35,746 nt of DNA, from positions 1-35,746 of the IMG/VR virus record IMGVR_UViG_3300047557_003109; one strand, written 5' to 3'. A program made the translations under genes and the position numbers. Source of the stretch: a virus. Below are positions 7,006-13,174 of the stretch, piece by piece. Each line of letters opens with the position of its first letter. Within the stretch, counting starts at the first letter, position 1. The notes under the pieces were generated by a model that saw only the letters and a list, made by a program, of their open reading frames with translations, did not search any database and was not told the origin of the DNA.

Positions 7006-7094
7006 GGAGGATTGGTTGAGTGGTTTAAAGCGGGAACCTGCTAAGTTCTTGAGATCTTTACAGGTCTCCGTTGGTTCAAATCCAACATCCTCCG
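7006..7094 (+). tRNA. tRNA-Ser (anticodon GCT)
   Basis: Acceptor GGAGGAT (7006-7012) pairs with ATCCTCC (7087-7093), discriminator G. Anticodon loop CTGCTAA; long variable arm GAGATCTTTACAGGTCTC; T-arm GTTGGTTCAAATCCAAC. Only four bases separate it from tRNA-Tyr. Confidence 0.95.
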
Positions 7095-7097
7095 CTT

Positions 7098-7170
7098 GGG
7101 TTTGTAACTCAGTTGGTAGAGTAGCGGGCTTTTAACCTGTAAGTCGTCGGTTCGATCCCGACCAAACCCA
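7098..7170 (+). tRNA. tRNA-Lys (anticodon TTT)
   Basis: Acceptor GGGTTTG (7098-7104) pairs with CAAACCC (7163-7169), discriminator A. D-arm ACTCAGTTGGTAGAGT, anticodon loop CTTTTAA, T-arm GTCGGTTCGATCCCGAC. Confidence 0.95.
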
Positions 7171-7174
7171 CCTT

Positions 7175-7247
7175 GGGAGATTAGCTCAGCGGTTAGAGCA
7201 ATCGGTTGATAACCGATAGGTCGCTTGTTCAAATCAAGCATTTCCCA
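7175..7247 (+). tRNA. tRNA-Ile (anticodon GAT)
   Basis: Acceptor GGGAGAT (7175-7181) pairs with ATTTCCC (7240-7246), discriminator A. Anticodon loop TTGATAA in stem ATCGG/CCGAT. The -35 box of the next promoter begins two bases after the gene ends. Confidence 0.94.
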
Positions 7248-7248
7248 C

Positions 7249-7277
7249 TTGACAACTCATATCTAGTCTGGTATGAT
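7249..7277 (+). promoter_or_regulatory. Sigma-70-type promoter inside the tRNA cluster
   Basis: TTGACA (7249-7254), 17-bp spacer, TATGAT (7272-7277), placed directly after tRNA-Ile. It can drive the spacer RNA at 7284-7363 and tRNA-Arg onward. Confidence 0.75.
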
Positions 7278-7283
7278 TGTCTC

Positions 7284-7363
7284 ATGAGCAACGGGGGTCC
7301 AAACCTCGCGTAAGTCTCTCACCTCCTATGCCTCTCAACGATGCACAAACCAGGAGGTCTCTT
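7284..7363 (+). other. Spacer between tRNA-Ile and tRNA-Arg with an inverted repeat
   Basis: This spacer of about 85 bases lies just downstream of the promoter at 7249. It contains ACCTCCT...AGGAGGT, a 7-bp inverted repeat that would close a loop of about 30 bases, plus GGGGGTCC/ACCTC-type pairing. No tRNA fold or convincing gene is seen. It may be a leader removed during tRNA processing or a small RNA. Confidence 0.3.
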
Positions 7364-7437
7364 GTCTCAGTAGCTCAGTTGGATAGAGCATCTGCCTTCT
7401 AAGCAGTTGGTCGGGGGTTCAAGTCCCTCCTGAGACG
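7364..7437 (+). tRNA. tRNA-Arg (anticodon TCT)
   Basis: Acceptor GTCTCAG (7364-7370) pairs with CTGAGAC (7430-7436), discriminator G. Anticodon loop CTTCTAA, T-arm GGGGGTTCAAGTCCCTC. Confidence 0.95.
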
Positions 7438-7524
7438 CTTGGAGTTATAAACTCCATATATAAAAGTGATAGAGATTAAGTCACTGTTATATCCTTATGA
7501 GATATATTACACTTAATCCATCAT

Positions 7525-7597
7525 TCCCCTATAGCTCAATTGGCAGAGCACGGAGCTGTTAACTCTGGGGTTCCTGGTTCGAGTCCAGGTGGGGGAG
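7525..7597 (+). tRNA. tRNA-Asn (anticodon GTT)
   Basis: Acceptor TCCCCTA (7525-7531) pairs with TGGGGGA (7590-7596), discriminator G. Anticodon loop CTGTTAA, T-arm CCTGGTTCGAGTCCAGG. The spacer before it (7438-7524) holds two or three short hairpins but no gene. Confidence 0.95.
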
Positions 7598-7661
7598 TTA
7601 GAAGGTCTGGAAATGTTCGGGTCTTCTAAAACGAGTCTGGATCATCATATCCGACTCACCT

Positions 7662-7733
7662 GCCTCTGTAGCACAACGGTAGTGCATCTCACTTGTAATG
7701 AGAAGGTTGCTGGTTCAAATCCAGTCGGGGGCT
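7662..7733 (+). tRNA. tRNA-Thr (anticodon TGT)
   Basis: Acceptor GCCTCTG (7662-7668) pairs with CGGGGGC (7726-7732, with two G-U pairs), discriminator T. Anticodon loop CTTGTAA in stem TCTCA/TGAGA. Its discriminator T is the first base of the next TTGACA box. Confidence 0.94.
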
Positions 7734-7761
7734 TGACAGAATATTAATTCTGTCTTAAAAT
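7733..7761 (+). promoter_or_regulatory. Sigma-70-type promoter overlapping the 3' end of tRNA-Thr
   Basis: TTGACA (7733-7738), 17-bp spacer, TAAAAT (7756-7761). The -35 box shares its first base with tRNA-Thr. GACAGAAT/ATTCTGTC forms an 8-bp inverted repeat over the -35 and spacer. It drives tRNA-Gly and probably the porin. Confidence 0.75.
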
Positions 7762-7805
7762 CCCTTCCGTGTGAAATGTGTTGGGAGAAAAATCTCCCAC
7801 CGTTT

Positions 7806-7876
7806 GCGAAATTGGTGTAGTGGTAACATCCCATCCTTCCAAGTTGGTGTCACGGGTTCGAATCCCGTATTTCGCT
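7806..7876 (+). tRNA. tRNA-Gly (anticodon TCC)
   Basis: Acceptor GCGAAAT (7806-7812) pairs with ATTTCGC (7869-7875), discriminator T. Anticodon loop CTTCCAA; the anticodon stem CCATC/GTTGG has one T-T mismatch. T-arm ACGGGTTCGAATCCCGT is perfect. Last of the eight clustered tRNAs. Confidence 0.92.
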
Positions 7877-7933
7877 TGCTCCAATCCTGGAGCGTCTAAA
7901 TACACATCGTAGTTGTAATTCTTAACAAACTGT

Positions 7934-9445
7934 ATGAAACTCAAACAACTGATGCTTGCACCTGTTGCTCTGGGAATGGTTGCTCCTGCTGTTGCTAACG
8001 CAGCAGATCTGAATATGTCGGCAGTCAACCAATACTCAACTTCAGATCAGGTCACAAGTATCAATCAATTCTCTGATGTGCAACCAACTTCTTGGGCATA
8101 TCAGGCACTCAGCAATCTTGTTGAGCGTTATGGATGTGTAGCTGGTTATCCTAACGGTACATTTGCTGGTGGTAAAGCAATGACTCGTTATGAGGCAGCT
8201 GCTCTTCTGAATGCTTGCCTCGATCGTGTATCAGAAACTACTGATGAACTTCAACGTCTTCTAAAAGAATTTGGTACTGAACTTGCCGTTCTTCGTGGTC
8301 GTGTAGATGGACTAGAGCAAAAAGTTGGTCAACTAGAAGCACAACAGTTTTCCACCACTACCAAACTTCGCGGTGAAACCAACTTCATTCTTGGTGGTGT
8401 TCCCGGTGCCCTTCTGCAACCAACTAAGGCATATCCTAATGGGCAAAATGTAGGTAATACTGCATTTAACTATGACCTTCGCCTGAACTTTGATACTTCA
8501 TTTACTGGTAAAGATCTGCTTCGTGCTCGCCTGCGTTCTGGTAACTTCTCTAGTCAACCCTTTGGTTCTTCCTCTTCAGTTCTGAAACTGGATAAGGCAG
8601 AAACTTCACAAGGCACTGGTACTTCTAGTAATGTATGGCTTGATCGACTGTATTATCAGTTTCCAGTTAGCAATGGTGTAACTCTAACTGCTGGTGCTCT
8701 AGTTCGTAACACTGAGATGTCATGGATTCCTAGTGCATATCGCTCAGAAATTCTTGACTTCTTTACTACTGCTGGTGCTCCTGGCGTTTATAACAAGGCA
8801 GTTGGTTCTGGTTTTGGTGCCCAGTATTTCCAACCTGGCAAAAAAGGTGGTTTTGTTGCTGGTGTAAACTATGTCGCTCAAAATGGTGATAATTCTGAAA
8901 CTGGTGTGTTCAATGAGCAAGGTGCTCTGAATACTCTTGCGCAGATTGGTTATCGTGCTCCTCAGTGGGGTGTTGCCTTTGGTTATCGTTATGGTACTCA
9001 AGGAACTCGTGTTCGCACTTATAATGGTCTGCTTGGTGCTAACGGTACTCTTGCTGCAAATCAAACCTCAAATGGTTATGCAGTGAACGCTTATTGGCAA
9101 CCTAAGACCTCTGGTATCCTTCCCTCCGTGAGTGGTGGTTATGGTTGGAATACTGTAAGTGGTACTTCTACTCCTAACAATGCAACCAATACTTCTACTT
9201 GGTTCGCTGGTCTTCAGTGGTCTGATGTATTTGCTAAGGGTAATAGTGCAGGCGTTGCTTATGGTCAACCTGGAAACTCTGCTGGTCTGAGTAAAAAAGC
9301 ATCACTACTTGAAATTTTCTACAAGTACAAGGTATCTGATAATATTAGTGTCACTCCTGCAATCATCTATGTTGCAAACGATCAAGCATTTAAAAATGCT
9401 TCTTCTAATTGGGGTGGTGTAATCCAAACCAAGTTCACTTTCTGA
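7934..9445 (+). CDS. Cyanobacterial-type outer-membrane porin with SLH domain
   Basis: 503 aa. A signal peptide (residues 1-24, cleavage after ANA) is followed by an S-layer-homology domain at about 45-98 (FSDVQPTSWAYQALSNLVERYG, GYPNGTFAGGKAMTRYEAAALL), a coiled-coil at about 100-138 (LKEFGTELAVLRGRVDGLEQK) and a long beta-barrel region rich in Gly, Ser, Thr, Asn and aromatics, ending in Phe. This order matches cyanobacterial SomA/OprB-like porins, in which SLH binds the wall and the barrel forms the pore. A phage copy may alter uptake across the host outer membrane, for example of ions or phosphate, or mask a receptor; the choice is open. It lies close to pstS. No Shine-Dalgarno; the start is placed by the signal peptide. 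Confidence 0.88.
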   Translation: MKLKQLMLAPVALGMVAPAVANAADLNMSAVNQYSTSDQVTSINQFSDVQPTSWAYQALSNLVERYGCVAGYPNGTFAGGKAMTRYEAAALLNACLDRVSETTDELQRLLKEFGTELAVLRGRVDGLEQKVGQLEAQQFSTTTKLRGETNFILGGVPGALLQPTKAYPNGQNVGNTAFNYDLRLNFDTSFTGKDLLRARLRSGNFSSQPFGSSSSVLKLDKAETSQGTGTSSNVWLDRLYYQFPVSNGVTLTAGALVRNTEMSWIPSAYRSEILDFFTTAGAPGVYNKAVGSGFGAQYFQPGKKGGFVAGVNYVAQNGDNSETGVFNEQGALNTLAQIGYRAPQWGVAFGYRYGTQGTRVRTYNGLLGANGTLAANQTSNGYAVNAYWQPKTSGILPSVSGGYGWNTVSGTSTPNNATNTSTWFAGLQWSDVFAKGNSAGVAYGQPGNSAGLSKKASLLEIFYKYKVSDNISVTPAIIYVANDQAFKNASSNWGGVIQTKFTF

Positions 9446-9452
9446 TAGATAT

Positions 9453-9476
9453 GGGAGGAGAAATCCTCCCTTTTAT
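9453..9476 (+). terminator. Terminator after the porin gene
   Basis: Stem GGGAGGA (9453-9459) with TCCTCCC (9464-9470), GAAA loop, then TTTTAT. Confidence 0.88.
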
Positions 9477-9493
9477 ATTTTAGGAGATAGTAA

Positions 9494-9805
9494 ATGAAGA
9501 AGATTCTTTCGACACTTGGAGTCGCGGCACTTCCATTTATTCCATCAATTGCTCTTGCTGGTCCAACTCTAACCTATGGATTCAAGCAAATTGGATACGG
9601 GCAAATTTCTTGTATTCAAAAAGCAGAAGCAAAACTTTTCCAAATTTCTGCTTCAAGTGTGAGTAGAAATAATAATGTTCATGTTTTTGGGGAATTTCCA
9701 AATACTACGATTGGAATTTTTTGTCGCAATAATGGTGAAGTAATGGTTAGTGTTGCAGGTAATGATGCATATCTTTTTAGGGATGAAATTTTAAGTTTCT
9801 TTTGA
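9494..9805 (+). CDS. Small secreted hypothetical protein
   Basis: 103 aa with a clear signal peptide (MKKILSTLGVAALPFIPSI, cleavage after ALA near residue 22). The mature part is a compact alternating sequence with two cysteines (GQISCIQKAEAKL and IGIFCRNNGE) likely to form one disulfide in the periplasm. AGGAG at 9482-9486 supports the start. It sits between two exported proteins, porin and PstS, so a periplasmic or outer-membrane role fits. Family not recognised. Confidence 0.72.
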   Translation: MKKILSTLGVAALPFIPSIALAGPTLTYGFKQIGYGQISCIQKAEAKLFQISASSVSRNNNVHVFGEFPNTTIGIFCRNNGEVMVSVAGNDAYLFRDEILSFF

Positions 9806-9825
9806 GACTACTCACAACCTGAGTG

Positions 9826-9854
9826 AAACCATCCAGTTATTGGGTGGTTTTTTT
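9826..9854 (+). terminator. Terminator ahead of pstS
   Basis: AAACCATCCA (9826-9835) pairs with TGGGTGGTTT (9841-9850, one G-U) around a 5-base loop, followed by a run of T. Confidence 0.9.
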
Positions 9855-9868
9855 ATGATTTCCAAACA

Positions 9869-9901
9869 CTTTACTTTCTCTTAATTTTTCCATAGTATAA
9901 T
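9869..9901 (+). promoter_or_regulatory. Pho box plus -10 element of the pstS promoter
   Basis: Two 8-base direct repeats three bases apart, CTTTACTT (9869-9876) and CTTAATTT (9880-9887), match the cyanobacterial PhoB box pattern PyTTAAPyPyT (the second perfectly, the first with one difference). TATAAT at 9896-9901 follows with no good -35, as expected for an activator-dependent promoter. Host PhoB control of phage pstS is established in other cyanophages; for this site it is inferred. Confidence 0.72.
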
Positions 9902-9924
9902 TCTTACGTAGTCATTCATCTTTT

Positions 9925-10890
9925 ATGAAACTCAAAAACTTTATTGCTATTGGTGCTGTTGCTTCTATTCCTGCAACTGCTTTTGCAAATGTAAACCTAA
10001 ATGGTGCTGGTGCTACCTTTCCCGCACCAATTTATCAGCGATGGTTCCAGGATTATGCAAAATCTTCTGGTGGTCGTGTAAATTATCAGTCAGTTGGTTC
10101 TGGTGCTGGAGTTCGCCAGTTTGTAGCAGGTACTGTTGATTTTGGTGCCTCTGACGAACCTATTACTTCTAAAGAGTCATCCCGCGTGAAGCGTGGTGTT
10201 GTTCAATTTCCTGCCGTTGGCGGGACAATTGCTGTTGCTTATAATAAGAAAGGATGTGATCTAAAACTGACTCAGAAACAACTTGTAGATATCTATCAAG
10301 GTCAAATTAAAGATTGGAATCAACTGAAGTGTGGTAATGGTCCTATCCGTGTCGTTTATCGTTCTGATGGTTCCGGAACTACTTATGCTTTCACTAACTC
10401 CCTGAATGCTTTTGATGCCTCTTGGAAGTCTGTTGGTAAGGCAATCAACTGGCCTGTAGGTATTGGTGGTAAAGGAAACGAAGGTGTTGCTGGTATCATC
10501 CGCAATACTCCTGGTTCTATTGGTTATGTAAATACTGGTTTTGTGAAGGCAAATAAACTTCAAGTTGCTGCTCTGCAGAATCGAGCAGGTAAGTTTGTTC
10601 TTCCTACTGCTGCCACTGGTGCTGCTGCTCTGAATAACATTAAACTGGACTCCAACCTTGCCGGTGAAAATCCAAATCCCTCTGGTGCTAATGCTTATCC
10701 AATTTCTACTCTGACTTGGATTCTTGCTTATCGCACTGGTAATGGTGCTAAGACTGATGATCTCCAAAAAGCATTTAACTATATGCTAAGTGGTAAGGCA
10801 CAATCAATTGCCGATGATCTTGGATATGTTCCTCTTTCGGGAAGTATCTTGAATCGTTCGCGGATTGCCGTAAAACGTATTATCAATTGA
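9925..10890 (+). CDS. pstS: Periplasmic phosphate-binding protein of the Pst transporter
   Basis: 321 aa, the usual PstS length. Signal peptide at residues 1-22 (cleavage after AFA). Phosphate-site motifs are intact: NGAGATFPAP at the mature N-terminus, VGSGAGVRQF, FGASDEPIT and the YRSDGSGTTY loop. The protein delivers phosphate to the host PstCAB permease and is a well-known auxiliary metabolic gene of cyanophages. The ATG at 9925 has no Shine-Dalgarno but is fixed by the signal peptide. A Pho box precedes it and a strong terminator follows, so it is a single-gene unit likely induced when the host is phosphate-starved. Confidence 0.96.
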   Translation: MKLKNFIAIGAVASIPATAFANVNLNGAGATFPAPIYQRWFQDYAKSSGGRVNYQSVGSGAGVRQFVAGTVDFGASDEPITSKESSRVKRGVVQFPAVGGTIAVAYNKKGCDLKLTQKQLVDIYQGQIKDWNQLKCGNGPIRVVYRSDGSGTTYAFTNSLNAFDASWKSVGKAINWPVGIGGKGNEGVAGIIRNTPGSIGYVNTGFVKANKLQVAALQNRAGKFVLPTAATGAAALNNIKLDSNLAGENPNPSGANAYPISTLTWILAYRTGNGAKTDDLQKAFNYMLSGKAQSIADDLGYVPLSGSILNRSRIAVKRIIN

Positions 10891-10901
10891 TATCTGATGT
10901 A

Positions 10902-10930
10902 GGGGTGGGTTGGAAAACCTACCCTTTTTT
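10902..10930 (+). terminator. Terminator of pstS
   Basis: GGGTGGGTT (10903-10911) pairs with AACCTACCC (10916-10924, one G-U) around a GGAA loop, followed by six T. TTGGAA in the loop side and TATACA 17 bases on (10933) form a weak promoter-like pair. Confidence 0.92.
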
Positions 10931-10962
10931 AGTATACATATAAAATAATATAAAATGTAAAA

Positions 10963-11127
10963 ATGAAAATTAATCTCTGGTATTGTGATAGTATGAAACA
11001 ATGGCGTTGGACTTTAACCGACGACCATCGACCAATTATAAAACAAGAATCTGGACAAAGACAAAATCTTCGTGATGCTATGAATGATATAGCAAATACG
11101 GTAGAGTATCTTATTGGTCAAAGATAA
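10963..11127 (+). CDS. 54-aa hypothetical protein
   Basis: Reads MKINLWYCDSMKQWRWTLTDDHRP in two parts: an aromatic, beta-like first half and a helical second half (LRDAMNDIANTVEYLI). The Trp-rich opening resembles a small conserved cyanophage protein as I recall, but no function is known. It follows the pstS terminator and AT-rich sequence with two TATAAAAT boxes that could act as late promoter variants. It ends three bases before the late box of the Dps-like gene. Confidence 0.65.
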   Translation: MKINLWYCDSMKQWRWTLTDDHRPIIKQESGQRQNLRDAMNDIANTVEYLIGQR

Positions 11128-11130
11128 AAA

Positions 11131-11138
11131 TATAAATA
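11131..11138 (+). promoter_or_regulatory. T4-type late promoter (TATAAATA)
   Basis: Exact TATAAATA 18 bases before the Dps-like start codon at 11157. Confidence 0.75.
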
Positions 11139-11156
11139 TTTTAAAAGTATAATGTG

Positions 11157-11594
11157 ATGGAAAAATTATACAAAATTTTATCAGATACTCAGGCAAGTCT
11201 TTTTGTCTTATTTCAAAAAACTTGGGTGTATCATTGGCATATAATTGGACCTGATTTTTATCAAGTTCATACGATGTTTGGTGAGCAATATACGTCTTTA
11301 TTCGAAGAAATTGATAGATTATCAGAGCACATTCGTTTTCTTGGAGCAAAACCTGTCAGTGCTCTATCAAGAGTTTCAGAAGTATCGAGAATTTCAGAAG
11401 CAAAAAGCGGTCTTTCTGAAATGGACATGATTGAAGATTTGCTTAAAGATCATAAAACTCTTATAGATATGTTTAGTGAAGCGGCAAAAGTTGCTGAAGA
11501 ACTAAATTCAAGAGGAACAACAAACCTACTTGATGATTTAAACGAAGCACACGGTAAGTTTGTTTGGTTTTTAAGATCATTTACTGAAAAATAA
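11157..11594 (+). CDS. Dps-like ferritin family protein
   Basis: 145 aa, the length of a Dps monomer. The core motif YHWHIIGPDFYQVH, then EIDRLSEHIRFLGAKP, matches the Dps ferroxidase region. By spacing with E. coli Dps, His26 (His51), His38 (His63), Asp53 (Asp78) and Glu57 (Glu82) are conserved, but the Asp67 position is Gly42 in MFGEQY. Dps proteins form 12-subunit shells that store iron, detoxify peroxide and often bind DNA; here iron oxidation may be altered. It could protect phage DNA or host from oxidative stress. A GTG three bases upstream (11154) is an alternative start. Late promoter upstream. Confidence 0.82.
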   Translation: MEKLYKILSDTQASLFVLFQKTWVYHWHIIGPDFYQVHTMFGEQYTSLFEEIDRLSEHIRFLGAKPVSALSRVSEVSRISEAKSGLSEMDMIEDLLKDHKTLIDMFSEAAKVAEELNSRGTTNLLDDLNEAHGKFVWFLRSFTEK

Positions 11595-11597
11595 ATA
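11591..11597 (+). promoter_or_regulatory. T4-type late promoter-like box
   Basis: ATAAATA overlapping the stop of the Dps-like gene, 12 bases before the ATG at 11610. The distance is short, so an RNA starting here would have almost no leader. Confidence 0.45.
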
Positions 11598-11609
11598 ATT
11601 TATAATGTC

Positions 11610-11867
11610 ATGGAAAATTTAAGAATCAGATGCCGCTCCTGTGGAAAGGAGTTAGAGGGGCATCCTACTAAAACAGTAACGTGTGGTTGCCCCAATATGG
11701 CAACCATTCGCGGTGATAAGATTTCAGCAGTTGACTTATCTAAAGTTATTATGCTAAACTCTAATCAAATCAAAAAGAAATCTGGAGTTCTTACAAACGA
11801 AGATATTGCTTGGCAAGAAGCAAGGCGTCAACGTAAAGTAAGAAAACTCGATTTTGAAGTCCGCTGA
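11610..11867 (+). CDS. Small zinc-ribbon-like protein
   Basis: 85 aa. Cys8 and Cys11 (RCRSCGKEL) with Cys25 and Cys27 (VTCGCPN) form a CxxC...CxC knuckle that probably binds zinc. The rest is helical and basic, ending RRQRKVRKLDFEVR. Small zinc-ribbon proteins of this kind occur in cyanophages without known function; nucleic-acid binding is likely from charge. tRNA-Ser begins 9 bases after the stop. Confidence 0.65.
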   Translation: MENLRIRCRSCGKELEGHPTKTVTCGCPNMATIRGDKISAVDLSKVIMLNSNQIKKKSGVLTNEDIAWQEARRQRKVRKLDFEVR

Positions 11868-11876
11868 GGACTTTTT

Positions 11877-11963
11877 GGAGGGGCAATCCGATTGGCGACG
11901 GAACCTGTCTTGAAAACAGTTGAGGTGTTAAAGCCCTTAGGAGTTCGACTCTCCTTCCCTCCG
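11877..11963 (+). tRNA. tRNA-Ser (anticodon TGA)
   Basis: Acceptor GGAGGGG (11877-11883) pairs with TCCCTCC (11956-11962), discriminator G. Anticodon stem CTGT/ACAG with loop CTTGAAA, long variable arm, T-arm GGAGTTCGACTCTCC. Followed by TTTTT. Second serine tRNA in the window. Confidence 0.93.
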
Positions 11964-12006
11964 TTTTTAATAATTTCTTCAGGTATGTTTTGATATTCTC
12001 ACATAC

Positions 12007-12034
12007 TTGACAGTCTAAAACTACTTGTTAGTAT
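12007..12034 (+). promoter_or_regulatory. Sigma-70-type promoter before the talC-gnd operon
   Basis: TTGACA (12007-12012), 16-bp spacer, TAGTAT (12029-12034); an alternative -10 TATAAC lies at 12032-12037. It would transcribe the two small genes, talC, the 67-aa gene and gnd. Confidence 0.65.
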
Positions 12035-12061
12035 AACTAGTAGTATTCAATTTAAAAACCT

Positions 12062-12211
12062 ATGGATCAGCACACCTACCTTAATTGGGTGAAGATCAAG
12101 GCAATTTTTGAAGAGTCTGGTAATACAGATAACATGTTTTATAAAAGAGCAGTGGAAATCGTAAAGACTCGCAAGGATCCTCTTTCTAAGTTTCTTGGAG
12201 ATGAAAAATGA
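12062..12211 (+). CDS. 49-aa hypothetical protein
   Basis: Reads MDQHTYLNWVKIKAIFEESG and on to KDPLSKFLGDEK. Helical and charged, no domain recognised. It lies just after a promoter, and its TGA overlaps the next ATG (ATGA at 12208-12211), so it is translationally coupled to a membrane micro-protein and then talC. Confidence 0.6.
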   Translation: MDQHTYLNWVKIKAIFEESGNTDNMFYKRAVEIVKTRKDPLSKFLGDEK

Positions 12212-12297
12212 TTAAAACCATAATCACTTCAATTGCACTTTTTGGTTCCATTGCACTTTTTATTACTTGGGGACTTAATAATGCCTATCCACAATAA
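12208..12297 (+). CDS. 29-aa membrane micro-protein
   Basis: Reads MIKTIITSIALFGSIALF and ends WGLNNAYPQ, essentially a single membrane span. ATGA overlap with the preceding gene; AAGGAG right after its stop is the ribosome site of talC. Its size and position suggest either a real membrane peptide or a leader that couples translation into talC. Not recognised. Confidence 0.55.
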   Translation: MIKTIITSIALFGSIALFITWGLNNAYPQ

Positions 12298-12308
12298 GGA
12301 GTTATTGT

Positions 12309-12974
12309 ATGAAAATTTTTTTAGATACCGCTGATATTTTATCAATTAAATCGGCATACGACACGGGATTACTGGATGGTGTAACTACAAATCCATCAAT
12401 TATTCTTAAAAGTGGTAAACAACTTTTAGAAGTGATCAAAGAAATATCAACTAATTTCTCAAACTTAACTAGCATCTCTGCGGAAGTTGTTGCAGATACT
12501 GCGGAAGAGATGCTTTCTGAAGCAAGGCAATATTATACAATTGCGCCTTCTGTAACTATTAAAGTTCCTTGTACTGTTGAAGGACTTAAAGCGTGTAAAT
12601 TTCTTTCAGATAATGGAATTCAAACAAATGTGACGTTAGTTTTTTCTGTTGCGCAAGCAATACTTGCATCAAAGGCAGGTGCGACATTTATTTCACCTTT
12701 TATCGGTCGTTGGATGGATAATTCAATTGATGGAGTTGAATTAATTAAAAATATCCGTAAGGCATTTGATTATTCAGGAACATCAACTCAAATTCTCGCT
12801 GCATCTATTCGTGACGTAAGACAAGTGGAACAATCTGCATTGAATGGTGCTGATGTAGTTACTATTCCTCCAATTGTATTTTGGGCAATGTACAAAAATA
12901 TTTTAACAGACAAGGGACTAGATCTTTTTCAGAAAGATTGGCAAGAAGTGTTGAATTCAGCTGACAAAAAGTGA
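12309..12974 (+). CDS. talC: Transaldolase, TalC/MipB type
   Basis: 221 aa, typical for the short transaldolase class carried by cyanophages. It moves a dihydroxyacetone unit between sedoheptulose-7-P, glyceraldehyde-3-P, erythrose-4-P and fructose-6-P. Schiff-base Lys85 lies in TIKVPCT; the N-terminal MKIFLDTAD and GVTTNPS blocks and the ASIRDVRQVEQS stretch are diagnostic. AAGGAG at 12297-12301 sets the start. With gnd it pushes carbon through the pentose phosphate pathway for NADPH and ribose during infection. Four-base overlap with the next gene. Confidence 0.96.
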   Translation: MKIFLDTADILSIKSAYDTGLLDGVTTNPSIILKSGKQLLEVIKEISTNFSNLTSISAEVVADTAEEMLSEARQYYTIAPSVTIKVPCTVEGLKACKFLSDNGIQTNVTLVFSVAQAILASKAGATFISPFIGRWMDNSIDGVELIKNIRKAFDYSGTSTQILAASIRDVRQVEQSALNGADVVTIPPIVFWAMYKNILTDKGLDLFQKDWQEVLNSADKK

Positions 12975-13174
12975 AATCTGAACATCAATGTTGGCATTTT
13001 GTGATGTCTTCTCTTGCGAGAATTTATGGTGTACCTAAAGTAAAAAGTGAAGAATCATTTCATGCATTTGCATTGGAGTGGTGTGATGAGCATAATTATA
13101 GTTGTGATATTCTTGGTGGATTAAGTGAGGTTGATAGTTATTTTAGACAACAATACGAATCTTGGGAGAATTAA
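12971..13174 (+). CDS. 67-aa hypothetical protein between talC and gnd
   Basis: GTG start overlapping the talC stop (GTGA). Reads KSEHQCWHFVMSSLARIYG, then ALEWCDEHNYSCDIL; Trp-, Cys- and His-containing and probably helical. It ends directly before the gnd ATG, and its 3' end carries the GGGAG ribosome site for gnd. No family recognised; its place suggests a pentose-phosphate accessory or filler gene. Confidence 0.6.
   Translation: MKSEHQCWHFVMSSLARIYGVPKVKSEESFHAFALEWCDEHNYSCDILGGLSEVDSYFRQQYESWEN

Noticed and set aside
7304-7435. Small open frame running from the spacer into tRNA-Arg
   Set aside because: It has no ribosome site and most of it overlaps a clear tRNA gene.
8744-9268. Minus-strand open frames inside the porin gene
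   Set aside because: They are Thr/Ser-rich mirror images of the porin codon pattern, with no ribosome sites or domains.
10261-10767. 168-aa minus-strand frame within pstS
   Set aside because: Shadow of pstS in the opposite strand. Ser/Thr/Ile-rich, without start signals.
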